Shown in pieces: positions 10,958-19,897 of a DNA stretch of 64,000 nt. Source of the DNA: Pseudomonas sp. MYb185. Its GTDB lineage: Bacteria; Pseudomonadota; Gammaproteobacteria; Pseudomonadales; Pseudomonadaceae. A program made the position numbers and the translations under genes. Position 1 is the first letter of the stretch. Every line of letters starts with the position of its first letter. The DNA is taken from positions 62,001 to 126,000 of the forward strand of contig NZ_PCQD01000003.1 of the NCBI RefSeq assembly GCF_002979975.1, in the 5' to 3' direction. The notes below the pieces were generated by a model. That model was given only the letters and a program-made list of their open reading frames with translations, had not been told where the DNA came from and searched no databases.

Positions 10958-12367
10958 ATGACCACTCCAGCAGCCACGTCAGCCAGCGCCAGCCTGCCCG
11001 ACCTATTGGAAAAGCAACTGCAGCGCCAGGCCATCGCCTATCAGCTGCGCTCGCAGCACCAGGCCGGCCCCACCGCCCAGCAGGTGCAGGTGTGTCTGTT
11101 GTGCGATGACGACGGCATGCTACTGACGTTGATTCCCGCCGATCACCTGCTGGATCTGAGCGTCCTCGCCCAGGTTACCGGGCGCCAGCTGCAACCGGTA
11201 CGCGATCAGCAGTTGCAGGATATCCTCGCCCGCCATCAGCTGACTTACCTGCCCGGCCTGCCGATGCTGGTGGAAGCGCCCTGTTTCATCGAACAGCAAC
11301 TGCTGGCCCAGTCCCGGGTATGGATGCCCAGCGGCCTGCCCGGCTGGTGTCTGGAGCTGGACAGCGATGCCATTGGCCGGCTGGCGGCGTCCGCCACCGC
11401 GGCCACCTTTGCGGTTCCGCTGGCGGGCATCGAATGCAGTGCCGAGGATCCCGAGCAGGACCAGCAGGACATCAACCTGGCGGTGAAGAATTTCACTGCG
11501 CTGCGCATGCGCCAGCGGCTCGAGGAAACCATCGAGATCCCGCCGCTGTCCAGCACCGCGCAGCGGATCATGAAATTGCGGGTGAACCCCGACGCCACCG
11601 TCGAGCAGCTCACCGATGTGGTGGAAACCGATCCCAGCCTGGCGGCGCAGGTGGTCAGCTGGGCGTCCTCCTCGTTCTATGCTGCCCCCGGCAAGATCCG
11701 CTCGGTGGAGGATGCCATCACCCGCGTGCTGGGCTTCGATCTGGTGATGAACCTGTCGGTCGGCCTGTCCCTGGGCAAGACCTTCAGCCTGCCCAAGGAT
11801 GCGCCGGAACGCACCACGCCGTACTGGGAACAGGCGATCTATACCGCCGCTGCGATCGAGGGCCTGGCCAAGGCCATGCCGCGCGAGCAGCGCCCGGAGC
11901 TGGGCCTGAACTACCTGGCCGGCCTGCTGCACAACTTCGGCTATCTACTGCTGGCGTATATCTTCCCGCCCTACTTCAAGTTGATCTGCCGGCATATGGA
12001 GGCCAACCCGCATGTGCCGGCCTGGCTGCTGGACCAGCACCTGCTCGGCGTCAACCGGGACCAGATCGGCAGCTGGCTGATGCGCTACTGGGACATGCCG
12101 GCGGAAATCTCCACCGCCATCCGTCATCAGCATGACCCCGACTATCAAGGGGAGCACCATCTGTATGCCAACCTGGTATATCTGAGCCTGGCTCTGCTGC
12201 GTGAGCGGGAACTGGGAGACGGGCCGTCACTGAGCATACCCGATGCGCTGCTGCAGCGACTGGGGATGACCCGGGAAACAGCGGATCAGGCGGTGGACAA
12301 GGTGCTGGATGCGCGGGATGCGCTACGCAAGCTGGTGAACGAATATCAGCTCGGCTTCAACCGCTGA
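10958..12367 (+). CDS. YbaK-HDOD domain protein
   Basis: A 469-residue protein. The N-terminal half (about 15-165) resembles the YbaK/aminoacyl-tRNA deacylase fold, and the C-terminal half is an HDOD domain (about 195-400, IEIPPLSSTAQRIMKLRVNPDATVEQL then LLHNFGYLLL). HDOD proteins are HD-like domains lacking nuclease metal ligands and usually serve signalling scaffolds; the role of this fusion is not known to me. ATG 10958 has AAGGAA seven bases upstream, which decides it over an in-frame ATG at 10877 overlapping recG. Confidence 0.85.
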   Translation: MTTPAATSASASLPDLLEKQLQRQAIAYQLRSQHQAGPTAQQVQVCLLCDDDGMLLTLIPADHLLDLSVLAQVTGRQLQPVRDQQLQDILARHQLTYLPGLPMLVEAPCFIEQQLLAQSRVWMPSGLPGWCLELDSDAIGRLAASATAATFAVPLAGIECSAEDPEQDQQDINLAVKNFTALRMRQRLEETIEIPPLSSTAQRIMKLRVNPDATVEQLTDVVETDPSLAAQVVSWASSSFYAAPGKIRSVEDAITRVLGFDLVMNLSVGLSLGKTFSLPKDAPERTTPYWEQAIYTAAAIEGLAKAMPREQRPELGLNYLAGLLHNFGYLLLAYIFPPYFKLICRHMEANPHVPAWLLDQHLLGVNRDQIGSWLMRYWDMPAEISTAIRHQHDPDYQGEHHLYANLVYLSLALLRERELGDGPSLSIPDALLQRLGMTRETADQAVDKVLDARDALRKLVNEYQLGFNR

Positions 12368-12384
12368 GAACCAAGCGCTAGCTA

Positions 12385-12406
12385 CCGGGGGCCTGCCGGC
12401 CCCCGG
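12385..12406. terminator. Bidirectional hairpin between convergent genes
   Basis: CCGGGGGCC at 12385-12393 pairs with GGCCCCCGG at 12398-12406 around TGCC. The 9-bp all-GC stem lies between the ends of the HDOD gene and the HU gene, which run toward each other. No clear T-run follows on either strand. Confidence 0.55.
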
Positions 12407-12414
12407 CCGGTGGA

Positions 12415-12687
12415 TCAATTGACAGAGTCTTTCAGTCCCTTGCCGGGTTTGAAGGCGACGGTGTTGCTGGCCTTGATCTTGACTGGCTCACCGGTCTGCG
12501 GGTTCTTGCCGGTCCGGGCACCGCGATGACGCTGCAGGAAGGTGCCAAACCCGACCAGGGTGACGGTATCCTTGCGGCTCAGGGCCTGGGTGATTTCATC
12601 GAGAATCGCGTTGAGCGCACGGCTTGCCTGGTCCTTGCTCAGGTCAGCCTTGTCGGCAATAGCCGCTGCGAGTTCCGGTTTACGCAT
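12415..12687 (-). CDS. HU-family DNA-binding protein
   Basis: A 90-residue histone-like nucleoid protein. It begins MRKPELAAAIADKADLSKDQ and carries the DNA-binding arm GARTGKNPQTGEPVKIKAS and the ending VAFKPGKGLKDSVN, all typical of HU. The length is exactly that of the family. ATG 12687 is preceded by GAGG six bases upstream; an in-frame start four codons earlier is less likely. The position before rubredoxin matches the extra HU gene (hupN-like) of pseudomonads, distinct from hupA and hupB. Confidence 0.93.
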   Translation of the reverse strand: MRKPELAAAIADKADLSKDQASRALNAILDEITQALSRKDTVTLVGFGTFLQRHRGARTGKNPQTGEPVKIKASNTVAFKPGKGLKDSVN

Positions 12688-13022
12688 ATAAAGCCTCACT
12701 ATGTGTTGTTTTTGTTTTTCGCTGCCTGCTGCAACGATGCTTCTTCGCGACAGCCCGCCTTGCCTGGCCCAAGACTGTCAGAGCCCGCTCAGCATGGCAC
12801 GACTCGAACGCCAGCGCCAGCCAAAATCCGGGCTGACAGGCCCTGTTATCGCCTATTTATTGGAAAAAGCCAAGAGTGTCTCATTGTCTGAGTTGAGCGC
12901 CGCGACCATTGCCGCTCCGCTTACCGCCGAGGGCATTCCCCGCCACCGGCAGATAAAAGCATTTGGCCATCCTGCCTCACCCGTGAGCAATGCGACGGAT
13001 CCGCTTCGCCTCGCGCCCCGCT
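12688..13022. other. Intergenic region upstream of HU
   Basis: A 335-bp stretch between the HU start and the rubredoxin stop, both on the minus strand. It must hold the HU promoter. A 111-codon frame on the plus strand crosses it, but its composition is low-complexity and it has no ribosome site or recognisable motif, so I do not call it. I see no strong hairpin. Confidence 0.5.
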
Positions 13023-13190
13023 TCAGTCCAGGGTAATCAGCTCGAAATCGTCCTTGCCGACCCCGCAATCGGGGCACTGCCAGTCGTCCGGCACGTCTTC
13101 CCAGCGGGTGCCCGGCGCGATGCCGTCATCCGGCCAACCCTCGGCCTCGTCATAGATGAAGCCACATACAATGCACTGCCACTTTCTCAT
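13023..13190 (-). CDS. rubA: Rubredoxin
   Basis: A 55-residue iron protein carrying a single Fe bound by four cysteines in two CxxCG loops (CIVCG at residues 6-10 and CPDCG at 39-43). Rubredoxins pass electrons from rubredoxin reductase to alkane hydroxylase or to peroxide and superoxide defences. It is the AlkG2-like short form seen beside ubiC in Pseudomonas. The start [10 protein letters not shown] at ATG 13190 fits the family. Divergent from ubiC. Confidence 0.95.
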   Translation of the reverse strand: MRKWQCIVCGFIYDEAEGWPDDGIAPGTRWEDVPDDWQCPDCGVGKDDFELITLD

Positions 13191-13351
13191 CGGCCCATCC
13201 CGGATCACCTGCAACTGAACGGAAAACCTCAACGCCCGAGACTACCGCAAAGCGTTGATTGCGGCCAACAGCAAGGCCCTCAGCGGGGCAATGCCGCACA
13301 ATCATGCTACCCTCTGCACTTCGAAACACTGAGACAGCGACAGACAGTTCC

Positions 13352-13873
13352 ATGCACACTCCCGATTGGCACCCGCCCACCGCACATCCCGATACCCCCC
13401 ATGGCGCACTGCTCGACTGGCTGAGTGGCGAGGGGTCGCTGACCCAACGGCTGATTGCCGCGGGGCGCGATGATTTCCGGGTGCAGGTGCTGGGCGAGAG
13501 CCAGCAGCCGGCACGTGCCGATGAGGCTGCCGCCCTCGGGCTGGCCAGCGGGCATCCGGTATGGATCCGTGAGGTGCTGCTGCATACGGCCGGCGCCCCA
13601 CGGGTCTTCGCACGTACCGTGGCCGACCTGCAAGCCTTCAATGCCGCCGGCGTGCATCTGGAGAATCTCGGCAACCGCAGCCTCGGCGAACTGCTGTTCA
13701 GCGACCCGCGCATTCGCCGCGAACCGATCGAGATCAGCCGTTATCCGGCAGCCTGGCTACCCGCACAACAGCGAGCCGAGGGCTGCTGGGCACGACGCTC
13801 GCTGTTCGCCAGTGAGCGCCTGCAGTTGCTGGTTTGCGAAGTGTTTCTCCCCGGCTGGCCTCCGGCCGCCTGA
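13352..13873 (+). CDS. ubiC: Chorismate pyruvate-lyase
   Basis: A 173-residue cytosolic enzyme splitting chorismate into 4-hydroxybenzoate and pyruvate, the first step of ubiquinone synthesis. Visible family segments include [25 protein letters not shown] (the Arg contacts substrate) and the C-terminal [17 protein letters not shown], which contains the product-binding Glu. ATG 13352 is used. ubiA follows 25 bp later, so both steps that make and prenylate 4-hydroxybenzoate are in one operon. Confidence 0.94.
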   Translation: MHTPDWHPPTAHPDTPHGALLDWLSGEGSLTQRLIAAGRDDFRVQVLGESQQPARADEAAALGLASGHPVWIREVLLHTAGAPRVFARTVADLQAFNAAGVHLENLGNRSLGELLFSDPRIRREPIEISRYPAAWLPAQQRAEGCWARRSLFASERLQLLVCEVFLPGWPPAA

Positions 13874-13898
13874 TCCACCCCTTGTTTTGGAGACTGTC

Positions 13899-14789
13899 GT
13901 GTCTGGCCTGTTGATAAAACCCCTGTCCCGCCTGCATCCACGCGCCATCGACTTCATTCAGCTGATGCGCCTTGACCGTCCCATCGGCACCTATCTGCTG
14001 CTCTGGCCGACCCTCTGCGCCCTGTGGCTGGCGGCCGGCGGTTTCCCGAGTCCGCTGTTGCTGGCGGTGTTCGCCGCCGGGGTGCTGCTGATGCGCTCGG
14101 CCGGTTGCGCGATCAACGACTTCGCCGATCGCAAGGTCGACGGGCATGTGAGCCGCACCCGCAACCGACCGCTGGCCACCGGCAAGGTCAGCGCCCGGGA
14201 AACCCTGGTGGTGTTCGCCATTCTGGTGGCGCTCAGCGCCTCGCTGTTGCTGTTCACCAACCTGCTGACCTTCAAGCTGGCGCTGGTAGCCGTGGCGCTG
14301 GCCACCGTGTATCCGTTCTGCAAGCGCTTCACCTTCTATCCCCAGGTGGTGCTCGGCGCCGCCTACTCGATGGCCATCCCCATGGCCTTCGCCGCGCAGA
14401 CCGGTGAATTGCCGCCGGCACTGTGGCTGCTGTATATCGCCAATCTGCTGTGGACCGTGGCCTATGATACCGAGTACGCCATGTGCGACCGGCCGGACGA
14501 CCTGGTCATCGGCGTCAAGTCCACCGCCATCCTGTTCGGCGAGGCCGACCGGCTGATCATCGGCCTGCTGCAGGGGCTGACGCTGTTGTGCCTGGTGCTG
14601 GTCGGCAGCCGCTTCGCACTGGGCGGCTATTACTACCTGGGACTACTGGCGATGCTGCTGAGCTTCGCCTGGCAGCAGTGGCTGATCCGCGAGCGCGAAC
14701 CGCAGGCCTGTCTGACCGCGTTTCTGTCCAACCATTGGAGCGGCCTGCTGGTTTTTGCCGGGCTGCTGCTGGATTACCGCTTCGGCTAG
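13899..14789 (+). CDS. ubiA: 4-hydroxybenzoate polyprenyltransferase
   Basis: A 296-residue inner-membrane enzyme that attaches the polyprenyl chain to 4-hydroxybenzoate. The two Asp-rich motifs that bind Mg-diphosphate are present: NDFADRKVD near residue 73 and [12 protein letters not shown] near 195. About eight to nine membrane helices are visible. The start is GTG 13899, supported by GGAGA seven bases upstream and by the family N-terminus; the same frame is open much further upstream inside ubiC but out of its frame. Confidence 0.95.
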   Translation: MSGLLIKPLSRLHPRAIDFIQLMRLDRPIGTYLLLWPTLCALWLAAGGFPSPLLLAVFAAGVLLMRSAGCAINDFADRKVDGHVSRTRNRPLATGKVSARETLVVFAILVALSASLLLFTNLLTFKLALVAVALATVYPFCKRFTFYPQVVLGAAYSMAIPMAFAAQTGELPPALWLLYIANLLWTVAYDTEYAMCDRPDDLVIGVKSTAILFGEADRLIIGLLQGLTLLCLVLVGSRFALGGYYYLGLLAMLLSFAWQQWLIREREPQACLTAFLSNHWSGLLVFAGLLLDYRFG

Positions 14790-14796
14790 AACCAGG

Positions 14797-14814
14797 CAGT
14801 CATACAACTGCAAC
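14797..14814 (+). promoter_or_regulatory. Candidate Pho box before phoB
   Basis: CAGTCAT (14797-14803), a 4-bp spacer ACAA, and CTGCAAC (14808-14814) give two Pho half-sites at the expected 11-bp period. A TATCTA-like -10 element follows at about 14823, at the usual distance for a PhoB-activated promoter. This predicts autoregulation of phoBR. Confidence 0.6.
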
Positions 14815-14866
14815 AAAAGTGTTATCTAATCGTTGCCTGTCAGACACTGCAACTGGACGGAGCACC

Positions 14867-15556
14867 ATGGCAGACAAGACCATACTGATCGTAGACGACG
14901 AAGCCCCGATTCGGGAAATGATTGCCGTTGCGCTGGAGATGGCCGGATACCACTGCCTTGAAGCAGAAAACACCCAGCAGGCCCACGCCAGCATCATCGA
15001 TGCCAAGCCGGACCTGATCCTGCTGGACTGGATGTTGCCGGGTACCACCGGCATCGAGCTGGCCCGCCGCCTCAAGCGTGATGACCTGACCAGCGATATC
15101 CCGATCATCATGCTCACCGCCAAGGGTGAGGAGGACAACAAGATCCAGGGTCTGGAAGTCGGCGCCGATGACTACATCACCAAGCCGTTCTCCCCCCGCG
15201 AGCTGGTGGCCCGCCTCAAGGCGGTACTGCGCCGCGCCGGCCCGGTGGATGACGAAGCGCCGATCGAGATCGATGGCCTGCACCTGGACCCGGTCAGCCA
15301 CCGGGTCACCATCGACGACAAGCCGGCCGAAATCGGCCCGACCGAATACCGCCTGCTGCAGTTCTTCATGACCCACCAGGAGCGCGCCTATACTCGTGGT
15401 CAACTGCTGGATCAGGTGTGGGGTGGCAATGTCTATGTGGAAGAACGCACCGTGGATGTGCACATTCGTCGCCTGCGCAAGGCGCTGGGCCCGAGCTACG
15501 AGGGTCTGGTGCAGACCGTGCGCGGTACCGGTTATCGTTTTTCCACCAAAGGCTGA
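14867..15556 (+). CDS. phoB: Phosphate regulon response regulator PhoB
   Basis: A 229-residue OmpR-class activator. The receiver domain (1-120) has the acidic pair DDE near 10-12, the phospho-acceptor Asp in [10 protein letters not shown] near 54 and Lys in TKPFSP near 105. The C-terminal winged helix (about 130-227) ends with the VRGTGYRFS signature. It binds Pho boxes when phosphorylated by PhoR. ATG 14867 has GACGGAG upstream. phoR follows after 66 bp. Confidence 0.97.
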   Translation: MADKTILIVDDEAPIREMIAVALEMAGYHCLEAENTQQAHASIIDAKPDLILLDWMLPGTTGIELARRLKRDDLTSDIPIIMLTAKGEEDNKIQGLEVGADDYITKPFSPRELVARLKAVLRRAGPVDDEAPIEIDGLHLDPVSHRVTIDDKPAEIGPTEYRLLQFFMTHQERAYTRGQLLDQVWGGNVYVEERTVDVHIRRLRKALGPSYEGLVQTVRGTGYRFSTKG

Positions 15557-15622
15557 CAGCCCCTACCCCGTGACCGCATCGGCTTGGCGAGCAAACGGCA
15601 ACAGACCCCTAGGACGACACAG

Positions 15623-16915
15623 GTGGAAGTAAACTGGTTCCGGGTAATCATCGGCAGGCTGTTCTGGCTGCTACTGGCCTGCCTGCTGGCAGGTCTGGCG
15701 CTGGGGCAACCGGCCTGGGCGCTGGTCATCGGCCTGAGTGGCTATCTGGGCTGGACGCTGTACCAGATGCAGCGTTTCCAGCACTGGCTGCACAACCGCC
15801 CTGGTGATCCGCCACCGGAAACCACCGGTATGTGGGGCGAGATCTTCGATGGCATCTACCACATGCAGCGCCGTGACAAGCGGGCGCGAGCCCGCCTGCA
15901 ATCGGTCATCGAACGCATCCAGACCTCCACTGCGGCGCTCAGCGACGCGGTGGTGGTACTCGACAAGGACGGGCATCTGGAATGGTGGAACCACTCCGCC
16001 GAGCGCCTGCTCGGTCTGCGCGCCCCGGATGACAGCGGTCAGCATGTGCATAACCTGCTGCGCGACCCGCGCTTCGTCGAGTATTTCGACCGGGGCAGTT
16101 ACCGGGAACCACTGGATATCCCCTCGCCGCTCAATATCAGCACCTGGCTGCAATACAACATCACCCGCTACGGCAATGGCGAGCGGCTGATGCTGGTGCG
16201 CGATGTGACCCGGCTGCACAACCTCGAACAGATGCGCAAGGATTTCGTCGCCAACGTTTCCCACGAACTGCGCACGCCGCTGACGGTGGTGGTCGGCTAT
16301 CTGGAAACCATGATCGACAGCGATGATGGCAGCAATCCACGCTGGCTGCGCCCGTTGCATCAGATGCAGCAGCAGGCCCGGCGCATGCAGAGCCTGCTCA
16401 ACGACCTGCTGATGCTGTCACGTCTGGAAACCTCCGAGGCGCGTGCCGAGGAAAAACCGGTGAACATCGACCTGATGCTACCCGGCATCCGCAAGGATGC
16501 CCTGGCCCTGTCCGGTGAACGGCAGCACAACATCACCCTCGAGTGCACCACCCAGGCCCGTATCATGGGCCTGGAAACCGAGTTGCGCAGCGCCATCTCC
16601 AACCTGGTGTACAACGCGGTGAAATACACCCAGGACGGCGGCCAGATCCATATCAGTTGGTCCCAGGATGACCGCGGCGCACGCCTGAGCGTATCGGACA
16701 ACGGCCCGGGCATCGCCCAGGAGCACCTGCACCGGCTCACCGAACGCTTCTACCGCGTCGACTCCAGCCGCAACAGCACCACCGGCGGCACCGGTCTGGG
16801 CCTGGCTATCGTCAAGCATGTATTGATGCGCCACCAGGGCGAGCTGCAGATCACCAGCACCCTCGGCCAGGGCAGCACCTTCAGCTGCGTGTTCCCCGCC
16901 GAACGCTTGATCTGA
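15623..16915 (+). CDS. phoR: Phosphate regulon sensor kinase PhoR
   Basis: A 430-residue membrane histidine kinase. Two hydrophobic helices near the N-terminus lack a sizeable periplasmic loop, as in PhoR. A PAS domain (about 85-190) precedes HisKA with SHELRTPLTVVVGY, where His is the phospho-site, and the ATPase domain with NLVYNAVKYT, DNGPGI and GTGLGLAI. GTG 15623 has AGGA eight bases upstream and is preferred to a TTG at 15584. PhoR senses the Pst transporter through PhoU, both encoded about 3 kb away. Confidence 0.95.
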   Translation: MEVNWFRVIIGRLFWLLLACLLAGLALGQPAWALVIGLSGYLGWTLYQMQRFQHWLHNRPGDPPPETTGMWGEIFDGIYHMQRRDKRARARLQSVIERIQTSTAALSDAVVVLDKDGHLEWWNHSAERLLGLRAPDDSGQHVHNLLRDPRFVEYFDRGSYREPLDIPSPLNISTWLQYNITRYGNGERLMLVRDVTRLHNLEQMRKDFVANVSHELRTPLTVVVGYLETMIDSDDGSNPRWLRPLHQMQQQARRMQSLLNDLLMLSRLETSEARAEEKPVNIDLMLPGIRKDALALSGERQHNITLECTTQARIMGLETELRSAISNLVYNAVKYTQDGGQIHISWSQDDRGARLSVSDNGPGIAQEHLHRLTERFYRVDSSRNSTTGGTGLGLAIVKHVLMRHQGELQITSTLGQGSTFSCVFPAERLI

Positions 16916-16938
16916 ACATACGCCGGGCGGCAGCCCGG

Positions 16939-17793
16939 TCAGTGCTCGGCGGCGGCGATCAGCAGCGACAGGCGTTCCAGCTTGGCCGGGTCCTGATCGA
17001 CGAATTTCAGCGTCACCAGCAGCCATTCGCAGTCCATGCGCTCCTCGAGCGCCGCCACCGTGTGCACATAGCCATTGATGCGCGCCACTTCCTGCTCGTC
17101 CTGCTGCTCCAGATCCAGCACCGCGCTCTCGAATACGCTGGGCAGGCGCTCGCTGCGGCGCACCACCAGCCGTGCATCACGCAGGCTCAGACTGCGGATC
17201 ACACAGGCGAACTGCTGTCCGGCGACGCGCAACTGCGCCCGGGCGCTGGAACGTGAGGTGCTGGCACGGCTATCGGCCTGCGCTGACACAGGCGGCGCCG
17301 TCGGGGTGACTGGGGCTGGTGTCGGCTTGCGTCCGGCCAGCAGCGTATTGACCGACTCCATGGCATGGCCGGTGCTGGCCTGCAGACTGCGGCTGCGCAA
17401 CTGCTTCAGCTTGCCGGTACGCTGCAGCGCCTTGCTGACCTTGGAAATCAGTTGTTCGTTGCTGAACGGCTTGCCGACATAGTCGCTGACGCCGGCCTGG
17501 ATGGCCTGCACCACGTTGTCGCGGTCGCCGCGGCTGGTGACCATGATGAACGGGGTCTTCTCCTGCCCGGGCTGGGCGCGGAACCACTGCAGCAGCTCCA
17601 GACCACTGAGCTCCGGCATTTCCCAATCGCACAGCACCAGGTCGAAGGCGACCCGACTGAGCAACTGTCGCGCCTTGCTGCCATTGACCGCTTCCTCGAT
17701 CTGCAGGCCGGGGAGATGACTGCGCAGGGCTTTCTTGATCAGGTCGCGGATGAAGGGTGCGTCATCGACGACCAGCACGGACACACTCGCCAT
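16939..17793 (-). CDS. REC-PilZ response regulator
   Basis: A 284-residue cytosolic regulator. The receiver domain (1-125) has VVDDAPF, the phospho-acceptor Asp in LVLCDWEMPELSG and GKPFSN with the conserved Lys. A Pro/Ala-rich linker (about 150-180) leads to a C-terminal PilZ-like domain (about 180-275), a fold that often binds cyclic di-GMP; its RxxxR part is poorly conserved here. It corresponds in position to a response regulator next to phoR in P. aeruginosa. It is convergent with phoR, 23 bp apart. Confidence 0.8.
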   Translation of the reverse strand: MASVSVLVVDDAPFIRDLIKKALRSHLPGLQIEEAVNGSKARQLLSRVAFDLVLCDWEMPELSGLELLQWFRAQPGQEKTPFIMVTSRGDRDNVVQAIQAGVSDYVGKPFSNEQLISKVSKALQRTGKLKQLRSRSLQASTGHAMESVNTLLAGRKPTPAPVTPTAPPVSAQADSRASTSRSSARAQLRVAGQQFACVIRSLSLRDARLVVRRSERLPSVFESAVLDLEQQDEQEVARINGYVHTVAALEERMDCEWLLVTLKFVDQDPAKLERLSLLIAAAEH

Positions 17794-17902
17794 GGAATCT
17801 CTCTCTGTCGGTTACTGCGCAAGCTTAGCCCAGAGTGATGGCAGAAACCCAGCACGATGCTGCTCATTCAACGCAGCACCACCTGTAACTTGCGAGAGAT
17901 TC

Positions 17903-17994
17903 CGTCATTGCGAACCGCAACGCGGTGAAGCAATCCACAGACACGGAGTCACCGGCCCCCATGGATTGCCGCGCCCTTCGGGCTCGCAATGACG
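17903..17994. repeat. Dispersed palindromic repeat, copy 2 (92 bp)
   Basis: Starts CGTCATTGCGA and ends TCGCAATGACG, a perfect 11-bp terminal inverted repeat. Inside, GCAATCCA (17929-17936) faces TGGATTGCC (17962-17970). Same design as 6828-6919, so this is a genome-wide repeat family. It lies between the start of the REC-PilZ gene and the end of the iron alcohol dehydrogenase gene. Confidence 0.75.
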
Positions 17995-18012
17995 GCGACA
18001 TCACCGACAAGC

Positions 18013-19170
18013 TCAGAGCTTGCCGGTCAGGGCGTTGAGGAACAGCTGCTGGTACTCGGCGGCATCCAGCGGGCGGGCGTTGGTGCGGGCGGTAATGTCC
18101 TTGGCGGACATTTCACCGATCAGCACCGCCTGGGAATCGTCCACGCCGATTTCCGCCAGGGTGTGCGGCAGCTCCAGTTCGGCACGCAGATCCAGAACCC
18201 AGTCCAGCATGCCGTTGTAGTCGGTATGCGGCAGGCCCAGGTAGCGGGCGGCGCGGGCCATTTCCGCCTCGATCACCGGGCGGTTGGCCTGCATCACGTA
18301 GGGCATGACGATGGCGTTGAGCAAACCGTGGTGCGAGTCGTACAGCGCACCGACACTGTGCGATACCGCGTGAATTGCGCCCAGGCCACGCTGGAATGCC
18401 GTTGCCCCCATGCTGGAGGCCACCAGCATCTGCAGGCGGGCATCCACGTCGTTGCCGTTACGTACGGCACGGGGCAGGTATTCCTTGACCAGGCGCATGC
18501 CTTCCAGGGCGATGCCCTCGGCCATCGGGTGGAAGGTCGGTGCCAGGAAGGCTTCCAGGTTGTGCGCCAAGGCATCCATGCCGGTGGCCGCGGTCAGCTT
18601 GGGCGGCAGGCCGATGGTCAGCTCGGGATCGAGAATGACGGTGGCCGGCAGCATGCGCGGATGGAAGATGATGCGCTTGGTGTGATTTTCCTCGTCGGTG
18701 ATCACCGAGGCGTTACCTACTTCCGAGCCGGTACCGGCGGTGGTGGGCACGGCCACGACCGGCAGCATCAGGCTGGCATCCACATTGGCCGGATTGCGCG
18801 CTTCCCACAGCGAACAGCTCTGCCGGGCGACCAGTGCCACCGCCTTGGCCGCATCGATGGCCGAGCCGCCGCCAAAGGCGATCACGCCGTCATGCTGACC
18901 GGCCTTGAGCGCAGCGACGCCATCGGCAACGTTGCTGCCCGTGGGGTTGCCCTTCACCGCGCTGAACAGGCCGATCTGCAACCCGCCTTCCCGACAGATC
19001 TGCATGGCCTGCTCGACCACCGGCAATGCCGCCAGCCCCGGATCGGTGATCAACAGCGGCGCCTGCATGCCCAGCTGCTTGCAGCACTGCGCCAGCTCGC
19101 GCAGGCGCCCGGCGCCAACGCGCACGTTGGTCGGATAGCTCCAGTTATTGTTATAGGAAGCGATTTCCAT
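18013..19170 (-). CDS. Iron-containing alcohol dehydrogenase
   Basis: A 385-residue type III alcohol dehydrogenase using NAD(P)H and Fe(II). The cofactor loop GGGSAIDAAKAVAL lies near residue 95, and the iron-binding His residues fall in LAHNLEAF, AVSHSVGALYDSHHG. ATG 19170 is set by GGAGA just upstream and by the family-like N-terminus; longer in-frame starts lack a ribosome site. Proteins of this type in Pseudomonas are tied to ethanol or short-diol oxidation (ErcA/YiaY-like). The actual substrate is not shown by sequence. Confidence 0.88.
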   Translation of the reverse strand: MEIASYNNNWSYPTNVRVGAGRLRELAQCCKQLGMQAPLLITDPGLAALPVVEQAMQICREGGLQIGLFSAVKGNPTGSNVADGVAALKAGQHDGVIAFGGGSAIDAAKAVALVARQSCSLWEARNPANVDASLMLPVVAVPTTAGTGSEVGNASVITDEENHTKRIIFHPRMLPATVILDPELTIGLPPKLTAATGMDALAHNLEAFLAPTFHPMAEGIALEGMRLVKEYLPRAVRNGNDVDARLQMLVASSMGATAFQRGLGAIHAVSHSVGALYDSHHGLLNAIVMPYVMQANRPVIEAEMARAARYLGLPHTDYNGMLDWVLDLRAELELPHTLAEIGVDDSQAVLIGEMSAKDITARTNARPLDAAEYQQLFLNALTGKL

Positions 19171-19282
19171 ATAATCTCCAATACTCAAGGGGTGATCTGA
19201 GTCGCTCGGATTCACTGGAGCGACCACGTTGGACGTATTCTATTTATGTATCACACCATACTCAAATATCGATACTGAATCT

Positions 19283-19301
19283 CCACACATATTCTGTGTG
19301 G
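19283..19301. promoter_or_regulatory. Perfect inverted repeat between divergent genes
   Basis: CCACACA at 19283-19289 and TGTGTGG at 19295-19301 flank TATTC. The site is in the 248-bp divergent promoter region of the alcohol dehydrogenase and cytochrome genes, 113 bp upstream of the dehydrogenase start. It has the form of an operator for a dimeric regulator, which I cannot name. Confidence 0.45.
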
Positions 19302-19418
19302 CGAATTGTCACTTGAAATAAGGCCATTAGTAGGCCATTTTGTAGCCATACCTGCCGCAACGAGCCGTGCATAAAAAAAGCAGGAGCTGCTTTCCGTTTA
19401 GCCTTTCGAGGATACACC

Positions 19419-19727
19419 ATGAAATTCTATTTGTTGCCTTTGGTTGCCGCAGCCGCCCTGACAGCAGCTCACGCGGTGTCCGCCGATGAAGCTCTGTTCA
19501 AGAGCAAGCCGTGCATCGCCTGTCACAGTGTCGATGCCAAGCTGGTTGGCCCGTCGCTGAAGGAAGTGGCGGCCAAGCATGCGGGTGAAGAGGGTGCCGT
19601 CGAACTGTTGGCCGGCCATATCAAGAACGGCTCCAGCGGTGTCTGGGGCCCCATCCCCATGCCGCCGAATCAGGTAACCGATGAAGAGGCCACTCAACTG
19701 GCCGAGTGGATCCTGACCCTGAAATAA
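19419..19727 (+). CDS. Cytochrome c551-type electron carrier
   Basis: A 102-residue periplasmic monohaem cytochrome. A signal peptide of about 20 residues ends after AVSADE, then the haem site CIACH near residue 32 and the distal Met in the segment GPIPMPPN. This is the class I c551/NirM fold, which donates electrons to nitrite reductase or cytochrome oxidases. GAGGA lies upstream of ATG 19419. It is monocistronic, with its own terminator. No nitrite reductase gene is in the window, so its partner is unknown; the nor cluster at 52-57 kb fits a denitrifying role. Confidence 0.9.
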   Translation: MKFYLLPLVAAAALTAAHAVSADEALFKSKPCIACHSVDAKLVGPSLKEVAAKHAGEEGAVELLAGHIKNGSSGVWGPIPMPPNQVTDEEATQLAEWILTLK

Positions 19728-19750
19728 TCAGCGCACAGGTCCAAATAGAA

Positions 19751-19785
19751 ACACCCCGAAGATCATGGATGTTCGGGGTGTTTTC
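19751..19785 (+). terminator. Intrinsic terminator after cytochrome gene
   Basis: ACACCCCGAA at 19751-19760 pairs with TTCGGGGTGT at 19772-19781, and TTTTCG follows. A 10-bp stem plus T-run fits a Rho-independent terminator 24 bp after the cytochrome stop. Confidence 0.85.
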
Positions 19786-19850
19786 GTTTGCGGGCACCGC
19801 TCTCACCCTGCCGGGTTGTCGAGACAAATCCCTGCCTGCTGGGAGCTGGC

Positions 19851-19868
19851 GTAGCGCAGGGGCGCTAC
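19851..19868. repeat. GTAGCGC palindrome, copy 1
   Basis: GTAGCGC (19851-19857), loop AGGG, GCGCTAC (19862-19868), followed by ACACCCC. The same unit occurs at 57417-57434 and, degenerate, at 43898-43915. All three copies lie downstream of gene ends, which suggests a REP-type repeat. Confidence 0.6.
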
Positions 19869-19897
19869 ACCCCCAGCCAGACGCGTGGCGCAACGCC

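Noticed and set aside
12701-13036. Possible 111-residue protein upstream of HU
   Set aside because: No ribosome site, no recognisable motif, and it overlaps the rubredoxin end on the other strand.
17989-19200. A 403-codon plus-strand frame over the iron alcohol dehydrogenase
   Set aside because: Antisense to a gene with intact cofactor and iron motifs; no ribosome site or similarity.
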